Assembly (NCBI RefSeq): GCF_950023065.1
Contig: NC_088678.1
Location: 5,942,580 to 6,006,579, forward strand
Direction: 5' to 3'
Source of the DNA: Planococcus citri
Taxonomy: Eukaryota; Arthropoda; Insecta; Hemiptera; Pseudococcidae
DNA length: 64,000 bases
In this document: piece by piece, positions 26,334-36,708 of the stretch
Layout: every line of letters starts with the position of its first letter
Numbering within the stretch: position 1 is the stretch's first letter
The notes under the pieces: model-generated
What the model was told of the DNA's origin: nothing
What the model saw: only the letters and a program-made list of their open reading frames with translations
Database searches by the model: none
Made by a program: the position numbers and the translations under genes

Positions 26334-29249
26334 ATGGATTATATCAAGGGTATAAAGCCTCTGTCCTGTTCCAGTGATTGGCCGTCATGGAAAGATAAAG
26401 TGCTCGACGTACTCGCCCTATTTAATGCCGTGGACATCGTCGAAGGTAAATCAACCTGCCCAGATGAACCAAAAACGACCGATACCGCCACCGACGCAGC
26501 CGAAAGACGTAAGTTGATTGCAACATGGCAAAAATCTTCTCATCAAGCGAAAATAATCATTTCCCAAACCGTTTCCGAAGAGCTACACAGTCGAATCGCT
26601 GGTAGACTATCCGCGCGCGAAGCATGGCAAGTGCTTACGAAGGAATTCGACGACAAGGCAGAAGACCAAATATTCCGCGAATGCCTGAATTTCTTTAGTA
26701 CCGAGTGGAATGATTACGAAGATGCGCCCTCTGTTGTTGCTCGAATCAAAAATCAACACCGTGAATTTCGAGCTGGTCTGGAAAATCGCAAAATCGAGAC
26801 AGTCGATAAGCTGTTGGAAATTTTGTTCGTTTCGAAAGTATTACACATTCTTCCGAGTCGTTTCGAAGCGTTTAAATCGAGCTACCTTCTTCTCAAAGCT
26901 CAAGCTGATAAGTCACTAAGTAATTTGTCCGATTCGCTTATCACGCACGAGCGCAACGTCACACCAGTACATAGTTCAACGTCGTCATCTTCATCCGAAG
27001 CTATGTTCGCTAAATCTGGTCAGAAGAGTGGTTTGAATTTCATCGCGAAAACATCTGGTGATCAATCCGTTCGAAATCATCAGAGAAACGCTCAAGTGTG
27101 TAAATACTGTTCTGGGAAAGGGCACTGGCTCAAAAAGTGCTCACAGTGGATCAACGACGGTAAACCACCCTTTCCTGCTCGAGCTAACGATACTTCAGGT
27201 TGTTCGCCTCAAGTCAACGTTTCTGGTTGTTCGCCAAAACTCAACGATATCGATTCAGAACCTAAAAGCGCTCTACTCGCCGATTGTGAGCAACTGAATC
27301 TCATTACATCTTCGTCAGATCAATCTTGGTGGATTGATAACGGTGCAACGAAGCACATTACATCGAATCGAGAATGGTTTCACACATACGAAACATTTTC
27401 GAAACCGAATTACGTCAAAGCTGCTGGCAGTCGCGTCACAGCAGTTGGTCATGGATCGATCGAAGTTGCTAGCTTCGTAAATGGTCAACTTGTCAAGTTC
27501 GATTTGACTGACGTATGGTACGTTCCAGGTATTTCGAAGAATTTGTTCTCAGTCGTCGCGGCTCACGATAAAAAGCCAGAGAGCAGATTTTATTCGAATC
27601 CTACGTTCTGCAAATTCGAGGCAGAAAATCGCGTCATGTTCACCGGTACGAGATCGAAAAATGGTTCTCTTTTCAAAGCGTCGTTCGAGACCATTTTGCC
27701 AGAACCGCAGGTGAATGCTGTTGAGAGCAGCGAAATTGTGCAACTTTATCACGAACGATGGGGCCATGTAGATAAAAATCACGTTCGAGCTAAACTTGTT
27801 GAATTGGGCCTGAAGAAACGATCACAGGAAACTAAAACCAATTCGAGTAATCCCTGTCAGTTCGATAAAGTTCATCGCGAAACGTTCGAAAAACGTTCTT
27901 CGACCAGAGCAGTTGGTGAGCTGCTATCTGGTGATATTTGCGGGCCATTCGATTGTTCCTTTGGTGGTCGCAAATATCTCATCGTTATCAAAGATGATTA
28001 CTCGAATTATCATCATACGTTCGTCGAGAAGGAGAAAACTGCCGCAGTAGTATCTCGTTGCGTTCGAGAGGTACTATTCAAAGCTCGCGCCCTTGGTCAT
28101 CAAGTGTTAGAATTCCAGTCTAGCAGCCAAGGCGAGTTCGATAACAAAGCAGTACGTTCAGTATTACGAGAGTTCGATGTTCGTCAACGTTTTACGCCAC
28201 ATGCAGCTGTTGAACGCGGTAGCAGTGCGATTGTCGAGTTGGCGCGAACATTGAAATATTCGAATCCAGAGATTACGTATCCGATCGAAATCTGGGCTGA
28301 ACTTGTTACCACCGCTACATATTTGCTGAATCGAGTAGGCAAATCAACGATCAACGGTTCGACTCCTTACGAGATGTGGTTTGGTATACCACCGCGAATA
28401 AAACATCTTCGAATTGTTAGTTCGAAATGTTACGTTAACGTTACGATCCAGTCACGTCAAAATCTGGATAAAAAGGTTCTCGAAGGTTACCTCGTCGGAT
28501 ACGATGGTGAGGAGCAATATCGAGTTTACGTTCCAGAGAAACGTGACATTGTTATTTCGAAAGATGTCACTTTCTACGAGAAACTTCGAGATTGCGACCA
28601 ACGAGTTACCATTCTGATCAATCAAGATTTGTTAGATCCGATTGATAACAATACCGATACCGAGATAAGTGATGAGAAGAAAAGTGCACCTTCTACGTCG
28701 AAGTCATCGCTTGTTACGCCGAAATCTTCGACCAAATCGACTCCGAAAAGTTCGCCAAAAAGCTCACCGAAATCATCGAATAGTTCTTTGCTCGAGAATG
28801 ACGAATTCGATGATGCTAACGATATTCTCAACGATGATCTAGAAGAAACCGAGCTTCTGTCTAGATGGAGAAATTTACGCGATAAAAATCGTTCGAAATC
28901 TCAAGACGTCAACAATCACGCTAATTGCGTTGAGATTGAGATTTTCACGGCTGAAATAGAAGCTTCAACGAAATCGTACGCGGAAGCAGTTCGAAGCCAA
29001 CCTCGTTCAAATTCAAAAGACCCTATGGACACCGCGATCCGTTCCATAGCCGCTAACAATGCGCCGGATTTACGTTCAAGATCTCCGGGAAAGCGATCAG
29101 ACATCGATAAGTCTGATATTTCGATTCGATCATCGATCAGCAGCAAACGAGCTGCTGTTACGTCGCCAGAGACACGTCGATATCTCTCTGGAAAACCCTA
29201 CCAACAAAAACGTCAGCTGTCTACATCACGTAAATGGAGACAGCTCTAG
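26334..29249 (+). CDS. Copia-type Gag-protease-integrase without RT (971 aa)
   Basis: Residues 1-230 are a copia-type Gag (UBN2-like capsid); a CCHC knuckle, CKYCSGKGHWLKKC, lies near 256. A protease-like segment follows, but the catalytic DSG is DNG (27335-27343). The integrase zinc finger keeps both His (YHERWGH) but has Asp instead of the second Cys (CQFD). The core keeps the first Asp (27932) and the Glu (28236), while the second Asp is Ser (28122, in FQSSSQGEF). A Ser/Lys/Pro-rich linker and an Arg-rich tail follow, and the frame stops at 29249, where RT and RNase H would begin. The frame has no stop or frameshift, so loss of enzyme residues happened while the reading frame was kept, which suggests that Gag or a structural role is still used. 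Confidence 0.85.
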   Translation: MDYIKGIKPLSCSSDWPSWKDKVLDVLALFNAVDIVEGKSTCPDEPKTTDTATDAAERRKLIATWQKSSHQAKIIISQTVSEELHSRIAGRLSAREAWQVLTKEFDDKAEDQIFRECLNFFSTEWNDYEDAPSVVARIKNQHREFRAGLENRKIETVDKLLEILFVSKVLHILPSRFEAFKSSYLLLKAQADKSLSNLSDSLITHERNVTPVHSSTSSSSSEAMFAKSGQKSGLNFIAKTSGDQSVRNHQRNAQVCKYCSGKGHWLKKCSQWINDGKPPFPARANDTSGCSPQVNVSGCSPKLNDIDSEPKSALLADCEQLNLITSSSDQSWWIDNGATKHITSNREWFHTYETFSKPNYVKAAGSRVTAVGHGSIEVASFVNGQLVKFDLTDVWYVPGISKNLFSVVAAHDKKPESRFYSNPTFCKFEAENRVMFTGTRSKNGSLFKASFETILPEPQVNAVESSEIVQLYHERWGHVDKNHVRAKLVELGLKKRSQETKTNSSNPCQFDKVHRETFEKRSSTRAVGELLSGDICGPFDCSFGGRKYLIVIKDDYSNYHHTFVEKEKTAAVVSRCVREVLFKARALGHQVLEFQSSSQGEFDNKAVRSVLREFDVRQRFTPHAAVERGSSAIVELARTLKYSNPEITYPIEIWAELVTTATYLLNRVGKSTINGSTPYEMWFGIPPRIKHLRIVSSKCYVNVTIQSRQNLDKKVLEGYLVGYDGEEQYRVYVPEKRDIVISKDVTFYEKLRDCDQRVTILINQDLLDPIDNNTDTEISDEKKSAPSTSKSSLVTPKSSTKSTPKSSPKSSPKSSNSSLLENDEFDDANDILNDDLEETELLSRWRNLRDKNRSKSQDVNNHANCVEIEIFTAEIEASTKSYAEAVRSQPRSNSKDPMDTAIRSIAANNAPDLRSRSPGKRSDIDKSDISIRSSISSKRAAVTSPETRRYLSGKPYQQKRQLSTSRKWRQL

Positions 29250-29487
29250 AGTTCCAGCTCTCGCCGGATGTTTGAGTTCGATTCACTCGACATCTGGTGT
29301 ACCTATTCGAATATGCTGACGCGGCGATTTGTGGATCCAGGTAGCTGATCGAGTTACTTATCCGAGTTCATCGCCGCTATCGAAGCATCTTTAACATCGA
29401 CCGAATTCGAGAAAACATGATTATCGTTCATCATGTTAGATTTTTGAGTAGTTTTAGAATTTAGCTTATTACTCGATAATTCTCGAA

Positions 29488-29497
29488 TTAGGGAAAG
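29488..29497 (+). promoter_or_regulatory. Polypurine tract before the 3' LTR
   Basis: TTAGGGAAAG (purines 29490-29497) lies immediately before the 3' LTR TGTTG, the expected position for plus-strand priming. Confidence 0.65.
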
Positions 29498-29804
29498 TGT
29501 TGAAAATAATGTAAAAATCGCGTATACATTGTAATCGTTCATTTACTTCGTAATTACTCGTAATTCGTCGTATTATCGAGATACAGTGTATAGCTTACAT
29601 TTCCGAGAAGTCAACAAACATCTCCGATGACTTTTCGATTTTCTATTCGAATTCTCCGCGATTCTACTCGAGTATTATTACCGTTTTGCGTTTTCCGTTC
29701 GCATTATGGCGATTTTCCTTCGTTTTATTTTATTGTACATTTTGTATTAGTGTAAATATGTTCGAATACATTTTTTATTTCGAATTGTGCACCGTATTTC
29801 AATA
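29498..29804 (+). repeat. 3' LTR of the copia-like element
   Basis: Same 307 bases as 25790-26096 with no difference that I can find by eye. It is followed by an A run and the continuation of the duplicated host-side sequence. Confidence 0.9.
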
Positions 29805-29876
29805 AAAAATCAATTCGACACTATCAAAATCTTGATTTCTTTCTTCGAATTAGATAAATAAACAAAAAATACGAAC

Positions 29877-30276
29877 CTATCTGCCCGAGGCGAAGCTAAA
29901 ATACACGAGCGGAGCATTGTCCAGTAGTTCGATATTTCCAATACACAGGTAAAGTGTCTCGTCAGCAACTGCTAACCCATATTTTTGGCAAGATTTCGAA
30001 CACCCATCACCGATCATTTGATGACGAATATTCTGCAGATTAAACAGAAAAAATTAAACACGACAAAATAAAATTCCAATGCTGTTGACTTGTTAATGAT
30101 ATTCGAACTAAAAAGTATTATAGGAGGTAAGTAAACAACAAACCTGTCAAAAAATAAGATCTCGTAATATTCTAACGGCTCGTACAATAAATTCATCGCC
30201 TTTCCATCTTCGCAAATACTTACACTCGAGAATGATTTCTGCATCGCTGTACCATAAGCTAGATCCTAATCACACA
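29877..30276 (-). pseudogene. Exon-like segments of an unrecognised gene, minus strand
   Basis: Reading the minus strand, one open segment ends CAG|GTTTGT at 30144, and another after a good acceptor (TTTAATCTGCAG, near 30036) runs to a stop at 29877-29879 with protein-like sequence containing CSKSCQKYG and LLDNAPLVYFSF. The phases do not join cleanly, so the gene model is uncertain. Related, more degraded copies occur at 41470-41660 and 47430-47790 on the same strand. The family is unknown. Confidence 0.3.
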
Positions 30277-30359
30277 CTGAAAATCTAATCCTTGGGGCAA
30301 GACACAGAATTGAGTGAGCATGATGAACGAATGGTCTGTGATCTGTGAACAAAACAATA

Positions 30360-31297
30360 AGGGTAAGGTGCCCGAATGTCGACCACCTAGTTTATTTTTG
30401 GAATAAAAAGACCTGTAATTGACCTAGGTTCGCGCACAATGGCTCAAATGATAGCCACATGCCTCTAGTTTAATGCCCTAAAGTCACTAAACCTAAAACC
30501 CCCCCGCTGATTTTTCATGGCGTTTTTTCCAAAAAGTGAGAAAATTGAAAATCGCAAAAATGGTATCCTAATTCCGACCACCCCAAAAAAATTGAAAAAA
30601 AGATGGTAAATAATATGTCAACATCGTTGTTTATTAATTGAAATGACACAAATAGAAAGGCAATTAATTATTTAAGCAAAGGGGAACAAATATTCAATTT
30701 TTTTTTACATTTTTCTGACCCCGTATCACAAATCTCATGTCCCCATTTGAAACACTTGGAAATTGTTTAGATGCTTTTAAATACCCTTATTCTCGTTTTC
30801 TTACAGCTTTTACAGCTTTGTTCATTGCATCAGCACACCATTTTTTACGTTTTGGCATTTTTTTCGAAAATCCAGGAAAATAAAAATTTCAAATATATAG
30901 CCAAATCATTGGTGGTCGGAATTAGGGCACTCGATGAAAATAAATTTGATGGAAAATTTATCGGACTTACCTTTCATCGATCCAAAAACTGATTATCGGC
31001 TTTTATTCGTCGAACTTTGTACTTTAAAAAATAATTAAAACTTTTTTCACGAGAAATCACACATTTGCGCAACAGGCGATTGAAGTTGCGGGAAAAGTTA
31101 ATTTTGACTTTTTGAATTTCGTTTTTTAGCTATATTTTCGCGAGTTTTGGCTTTTGGGTTGTGATTTTGGTCTTAATCGTTTTTTCTGTGAAAAATACAT
31201 ACGAAAATATTTTTTTCCGAATTTTCAAGGCATTAGTGGGCGAGATAGGCTTGTGGTCGGATTTAGGCGACTGGTCGACATTCGGGCACCTTACCCT
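30360..31297. mobile_element. TA-flanked non-autonomous element, 938 bp
   Basis: Terminal inverted repeats begin AGGGTAAGGTGCCCGAATGT and continue with CGACCA. The flanking dinucleotide TA is duplicated (30358-30359 and 31298-31299). The duplicated locus near 41757 reads CAATATTTGTGATAAAAT without it, an unoccupied site. TA duplication points to the Tc1/mariner superfamily. Inside, the phrase CCTAATTCCGACCACC (about 30567) recurs inverted (GGTGGTCGGAATTAGG, about 30911). No transposase. Confidence 0.8.
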
Positions 31298-31299
31298 TA

Positions 31300-32212
31300 T
31301 TCGTTATAAAATTGTAACATTTACACCTTTTAGACATTTTCTTCCTGTCAAGCAATACTGCTAGCTCCCCCTTTCCATACGAATCATGAAAGAGATAAAC
31401 TTTGACCCTGCTCTACATCCACTCAAAAAAGGAAAAAAATATATCTGTTTATTTTCTAATCGTTTCCATTAGATGTATATTTTCGATGGGCATAATCCAA
31501 AATCAGAGTTGATTTGACCCTTTGCAGTATGCAAATAAACACTGAAGTTATTTTTGGTTAAAGAAGAAAGACCACCGTTGTTTGGACTTGAATGGATTTA
31601 TGTGTTTGAAGTAGATTGGAACAAGTATATATTTCCTTACATCGCTAATTAATTTTGTTTAATTTAGTTTTTGTTTACGTTTTGTCGATTTCATTTTATT
31701 TTTCGTTAATTTCGACAAATTTTTCTTATGTTTTATTCGATTTATATATCCTTATTTTTAGTTTGTTCTGTTCTACGTGAATAGGAATCTTTTTAGGGTT
31801 TTTGCTGCTAGCAGCATAAACCCTATTGCAATTGATTATTTTCAATTTAATTTGTAGCCAATCAGCGAGCAGTATTTCGGAGAGACCCATTCTGTGATTT
31901 GGATTGGAGAGTGCATGGAGTCTGTGTGACGTCAGCGCCGCGTATAGGCGACGTTTTAACGAAATGTGAAAATGTGTGATGTTCTTTAAACATTCAATCT
32001 TTATCGTTTTGCTTTTTGCTTTTGCTAATTAATTACGCTAATTAAGTAATTATCACTGAATGACAATGACTGAATGTACATATGATATGATAAATGATAG
32101 TAGGGATGGAAAGCAGAAAGCTAGCTGAAAGCTGAGGAAGTAGGGGGGTTGAAAGCTATTCGAACGTAGAACGCGGAGTGGCTGAACTCTAGCGGTGAAA
32201 TCGAAAAGGCAT
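31300..32212. other. Unassigned DNA
   Basis: No gene recognised. It includes the palindromic GCTGCTAGCAGC near 31804 and a GC-richer patch near 31930-31960 (GACGTCAGCGCCGCG). Remnants of mobile DNA are likely, but I cannot name them. Confidence 0.4.
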
Positions 32213-32801
32213 GAAAAGGTGAACAACAAACCTCCGATACGTGATAATAATTTTATTATCACTGATAACTACTGATGAATGTTAAAAAATAAAAGCTCTG
32301 TTCTATTCGCTACTCCGAGTAGCTCTGTGTACTCTCGTGATTTTCTCCGGAACTGATAAAAGAGTAGAGAGAGTAGGGGAAATGAGTCTTCGAAAAGAAC
32401 ACAAATCCAAGAACACCTTGTAAAACAACTAAATTTCAACAAAAAAAAGAAAATAAACACTCGTAAAACGGAATGTCGGAATACTGATTGTAAAAAAAAA
32501 AAATGTCGCCTTAAAAAATCTGCTCTTTTTACTCTACTCCTTCTGCACTTCCTTTTCAGCAGGTGTAGAAAAACCTGCTCTAGAGCAGCTCTTTTGACTC
32601 TACTCCTTGCGAAAAGAACGATTAGACGGATTACTCCGAGTAAAAATGTGCCAATAGAACACAGTATTGCTGCTCGAAGCAACTCGGAGTTGCTCGGAGC
32701 AGCGAATAGAACAGAGCTAAAGTAAATCTATAATCGGAACCATTTATTTCTGAATGAAACAATGTTGTGATTGGTTGTCGACGTTTGTTGTTCACCTTTT
32801 C
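32213..32801. mobile_element. Inverted-repeat element containing a nested fold-back
   Basis: GAAAAGGTGAACAACAAAC at 32213-32231 is exactly inverted at 32783-32801. Sequence outside these arms is also loosely related in inverted orientation, so the true ends may be further out (about 32105 and 32910). The nested element at 32294-32718 lies inside. Confidence 0.5.
32294..32718. mobile_element. Nested fold-back element, 425 bp
   Basis: Ends are AGCTCTGTTCTATTCGCT and its reverse complement, followed inward by related CTCCGAG repeats in both arms. Internally GCTCTTTTGACTCTACTCCTT-type phrases are repeated. The target duplication is unclear (AAA or TAAA). No ORF of its own. Confidence 0.65.
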
Positions 32802-33098
32802 GTTACCTACTCAACAATATGCACACTAGCGCTCCATACCTATTCTACGTCCCAATTGTTAGCTAAGCAAGTAGCAACTTAAAAGCTAGCGAAAGCCAGA
32901 AGCTTTTTATTCAGTTTTCTTTATTTTTTTTTGCAAATTCGTTACTCCGTAAATTTCTTCTTGCTTTTGGCTGTGATCAAATTTACGAAAAATAAATAAA
33001 AAATGAAAAAAGCACCTAACAAAAAGCAAAAACCCTTTGCAATCAGCAAATAGCTGATAGCTTGTTTTTTCTATTTTTTTTTTTGTAAAAGTAGAAAG

Positions 33099-33252
33099 TG
33101 TTGTAACGTAGTGTAAATGCGCCTTAGCGCATTCTAGTGTATTCGTACTGTGTAAGATATTCCTGTATGTACATTGATAAAATATACTCTTGAGTTATGG
33201 GTTAAATTAATTCCTTGATCATTTATTAATTAATCATACAAAAGTTATAACA
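33099..33252 (+). repeat. Possible short LTR, 154 bp
   Basis: Begins TGTTGTAAC and ends GTTATAACA, near-perfect inverted termini of LTR type, and lies 34 bases before a gag-like relic. No matching second LTR was found, so this is tentative. Confidence 0.35.
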
Positions 33253-33285
33253 GGTAAATTATAAACAAAACAGTTATGCAATCCG

Positions 33286-34443
33286 AATGGAATTAAAAAC
33301 AAGTAAAAAAAAAACTGAAAATGAAACCTACAAAGAACATGTAAAGAAAATAATTAATCTGTGTAAAAAACTGGATGTAAAAATGGCGTTCAAAAACATG
33401 ATGGAGTACATAGTTGATGGACTGCCACCCCATGACCTTCTAATACTAGAGAATTCATGAGAGTGAAGGATGAACTGAACCTGACAGAACTAGTACAGGA
33501 AATTGATGCAGTGGCTGCCTCTGATAAAAGTAAAATTGACTTGAAAATTATGCAAGATACCTTAGAGGAAATTAGGAGTGAAATGGCGAAGTTGGAAACA
33601 GGGCTTGCAAACCGAAACCAAAACCGAAACCGAAACCCCCAAAAACCGATTAAAATTGCTCAAAACCGAAACCAAAACCGAAACCAGGGGCGTTATTTTC
33701 CCACAACTAAAACCAAAACCGAAACCAGGAGCGTTATTTTCTCAAATTCAAAACCGAAACCGAGAGCGTAACCAATTGAAAACTGAATTGGTTTTGGTTT
33801 TGGAATTTTTCAGGTAATTAGCCCAATTAATACTGCATTTTTGGTAAAAATGAAGTAAAAACTGATGCTAAAGGTACAAAGGCCTGAAAACTAAAAAAAT
33901 TGACAAATTTGGCACTGCCAAAGTGCAGCTTTCTAGTCACATACACAAAGTACTTGAAAAAATTATCACTTTCTTGGCCTTCTTCCTTCTAAAAAAAGGA
34001 GAAAAAAGGAAAAAACCGAAACCAAAACCAAAACCGAAACCGATTCCTTTGAAATCAAACCCTTTAAGCAAAACCGGAACGAGAGAGATATTATTTTTGA
34101 AAACCTAAACCAAAACCAAAACCGAAACCTTTACTTTTTCAAAAAACATAAAACCGAAACCAAAACCGAGAGTGATATCTATCCGGTTTTCAAGCCCTGG
34201 TTGGAAACTGAAAGGAGAAAAATGAGGGAAGAAAACGAGAGTGAAAAAGTGGAAAACAGTCTGAAAAAGGAACAATAGGAAGAAAAGGTATGTGTAGTAG
34301 CCAACAAGGATCAAGATCAGACACCTCCGCAGTTTCCATCACCTTATTCCAATAATTTTGTGTACCCCTATCAAAATATTGGATACAACATGTATCAAAA
34401 TGTGTCTTACCCAAATATGTATCAAAACCTGAATTTGTACCAA
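33286..34443 (+). pseudogene. Gag-like relic, split by an hAT insertion
   Basis: The frame from 33292 encodes a retroelement Gag segment (EHVKKIINLCKKLDVKMAF, then YIVDGLPPHDLL). It shifts frame near 33455 and continues to KLE at 33598, where the hAT element at 33599-34199 begins. Downstream of it the coding resumes, meets a stop at 34276-34278 and ends with a Tyr/Asn/Gln-rich stretch near 34440. Family level (copia or Ty3) is not clear. Confidence 0.55.
33599..34199. mobile_element. hAT-type element with internal AAACCG minisatellite, 601 bp
   Basis: Ends are CAGGGCTTGCAAACCG and the inverse of CGGTTTTCAAGCCCTG. A perfect 8-bp target duplication, GTTGGAAA (33591-33598 and 34200-34207), flanks it. 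The interior is largely irregular AACCGAAACC/AACCAAAACC repeats on one strand with a short inverted block (TTGGTTTTGG near 33790). Confidence 0.85.
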
Positions 34444-34990
34444 TGATTTATGACAACAACGAATTCAATTTCTAATTGAAAAAAAAAATTATCCTTACTA
34501 GTCTTACACATTAAAATTCCGAAAAATGTGGAAAATAGAAAAAATGAATGAAAAAAAGAATGATTCTTGAGAAAAATCCCCTCACTATTGCGCAATCACC
34601 TTAAGAAAAATGCTCAAATTGCCAATAGATGAAGGAAGGAGAAAAATCAGAAATAATTTGAAAAAAAATGACCTGATATTATAAAAAGAATAAAAATTTG
34701 GAAAAATGAGTACCTGATCTAGATCCTGAGTACATGGCCCCAACAGAATTATGTACAAAAGAGAATGTAAGTATATCACTCATAGAATAGTCAAATAGGA
34801 ACCAGAGAAAAATGCTCTGAAAACCTTAGTAAACACTTGATTAATGACAAAACCTATAACATCCTGTAACTTATCCTTCCTACTATTCCTAAACCCCTCT
34901 CCTTAATCAATCTCCCTTTCTAAGTGCACTTTTCACCCAATGTTTTCCCGTTACAGGATGATTACTTTCATTATACCTACCTAGAGATGT
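34444..34990. other. Unassigned A/T-rich DNA
   Basis: No gene or repeat is recognised in about 550 bases. Probably the degraded continuation of the gag-bearing element or flanking intergenic DNA. Confidence 0.4.
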
Positions 34991-34998
34991 AATGTAAA

Positions 34999-36245
34999 CA
35001 GGGCTGTTAAATTACCGTAATTTATTCGCTGGTAAAATACGGCGGTAAAATACAGTATTTATGGTATTTTACTAATATGGATACGAAGTTATTTTTTGTA
35101 GTTTGACTTTGAAGTTCTGAACTTCTGACCTGCTTCTGAAGTACATTTTCATCTGTTTTAGGTGTTATTAAAGATCATAGAAAATTTTCCATGGACATTT
35201 TTTGGAAATTTATGGGGAAAATTTTTGGTAACTTTCAAATCATAAATTTCCATGGAAATTTGGAAATTTATGAAGGAAAGATGGAAAAGAAGTGTTAATT
35301 TGCCTTTTTGGTAAATTAGGGTAAAATACGGTAATAAACATTTGGTAAAATACAGTAAAATACCGCCGTAATTTACCAACATAAATTACCTTACAGCCCT
35401 GGGCGTCGATTCCTGAAATTTTTTCCCTTGCGCTATGAGCGTTATGAGTGTTACCTAGCGTTATCAAAATCCGGCGTAATGGTGGTGTTCAAAAATGTTA
35501 TTCCTGAAATCTTGGCGTTATTGGCGTTATATCTATTTTAAAATGTTGTTGAAAACAAACAAAATTCAAATTTTTCATAATTTTCCCTCTTCTTATTTGT
35601 AGTTTTGCAGAGTCCATTACTGAATCACAACAAAAATTGAATTGTTTTCAAAAAATGGCTTACAATATCATCAAAATTTGTTAAACTTAAAATATCATGA
35701 AAATCTTAAAACGACCTCAATAATTTAATGAAACGCTTCGAAATTTGAGTAATACCTTGATAAAACCACCTACTTTTAAAATTTGATGAATACACTCTCA
35801 TCTCAAGTCTCAAAATTGCATAACAATTCGTAAAAATTGTGGAAAATATAATAAAATTGGATAAAAATCTTGTTAATTGTGCATATAGGCTTTAAAAATT
35901 AAAAAATTACCAATAAAATTGACCAAAATATCATCAAAGTGGAATAGAATTTGACAAAAATTAGATTAGAAATCGTAAAAACTGTGGAAGTGGGCATGAA
36001 AAATTAAAAATGTCAAAAATGTATCCAAAATAAACTCATTGAACTCTCAACTGCATGCACATAACGCACATAACGCCCATAACGACACCTCCGGAGGTGT
36101 CGTTATGAGCGTTATGTTTAAAGCCGATTGCGCCTGTTACGCCAATAACGCTTTTCAGGAATAATAACGAAGCGTTATGATAACGCTAGATAAAGCTCAT
36201 AACGCTCATAGCGCCAATGAAAAAATTTCAGGAATCGACGCCCTG
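34999..36245. mobile_element. Composite hAT-type element, 1247 bp
   Basis: The whole is flanked by a perfect 8-bp duplication AATGTAAA (34991-34998 and 36246-36253). Its left 402 bases (34999-35400) are themselves an element with CAGGGCTGTTAAATTAC and an inverted partner ending CAGCCCTG. From 35401 a second element begins GGCGTCGATTCCTG and its inverted partner ends the composite (CAGGAATCGACGCCCTG). The second lacks only the first CAG at the junction. Both have CAGGGC-type hAT ends. The outer duplication shows the ends of two families now behave as one unit, or that the first inserted at the very tip of the second. Confidence 0.75.
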
Positions 36246-36253
36246 AATGTAAA

Positions 36254-36706
36254 CAACTAAGCAATATGTAGATGTAATTTCAATGACTTGTTAAATAATC
36301 AATCACTCTACTCGTTCGAAGAAAAAACTAGACTCAGCAAACTGTTCATTTGCAAAGTCTTAATTAAGTATTTACAAACTTGTATATTGTGTCAATGTCT
36401 AGCTACGTAGTAGCATAACCTATGCAAAAAAAGCATAGTATACTTTTCTCTCATTATAAATATTTTGTTATTATTATGATTATCAACGTTAAACATATTA
36501 TACTAGTTTTACTTATTTGGAGGAAGGCAGCATGTGGTACCATTAGGTACACATGTTGCCGACTCTCGACTTTATGTTTATTGACGGCGCTAGGTGAAAT
36601 GCTGACTCGCTATAATTACCCATACCTAGTATTATATCTATGTATTAGAGGTGTATGGATTTATGCGTATACATTTATATACTTCTGCAATATGACACAT
36701 AAAATA
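36254..36706. other. Unassigned DNA before the duplicated block
   Basis: No gene recognised. The last part (about 36680-36706, ACTTCTGCAATATGACACAT) matches 45207-45226 and so belongs to the segmental duplication. Confidence 0.4.
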
Positions 36707-36708
36707 TA

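Larger units (their letters stand above)
25790..29804 (+). mobile_element. Copia-like retroelement lacking RT, identical LTRs
   Basis: Two 307-base direct repeats (25790-26096 and 29498-29804) enclose a primer site, a leader with twin stem-loops, one 971-codon frame and a purine tract. The LTRs appear identical by eye, so insertion is recent. The related locus at 47370-47390 reads straight through (TTATGC, A run, TCAATTTGAC), giving an unoccupied site. The target is an A run, so the exact target duplication cannot be fixed. RT and RNase H are missing, so mobility must depend on another element. Confidence 0.9.

Noticed and set aside
31920..31970. GC-richer patch as promoter or CpG island
   Set aside because: Too short, and no gene starts nearby on either strand.
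32269..32682. 137-codon minus-strand ORF
   Set aside because: It lies entirely within the fold-back element 32294-32718 and its frames reflect the inverted repeats.
33600..34160. AAACCG-type repeats as possible telomeric or CRISPR-like array
   Set aside because: Units are irregular, inside an hAT element with target duplication, and there are no spacers; insect telomeric repeat is different.
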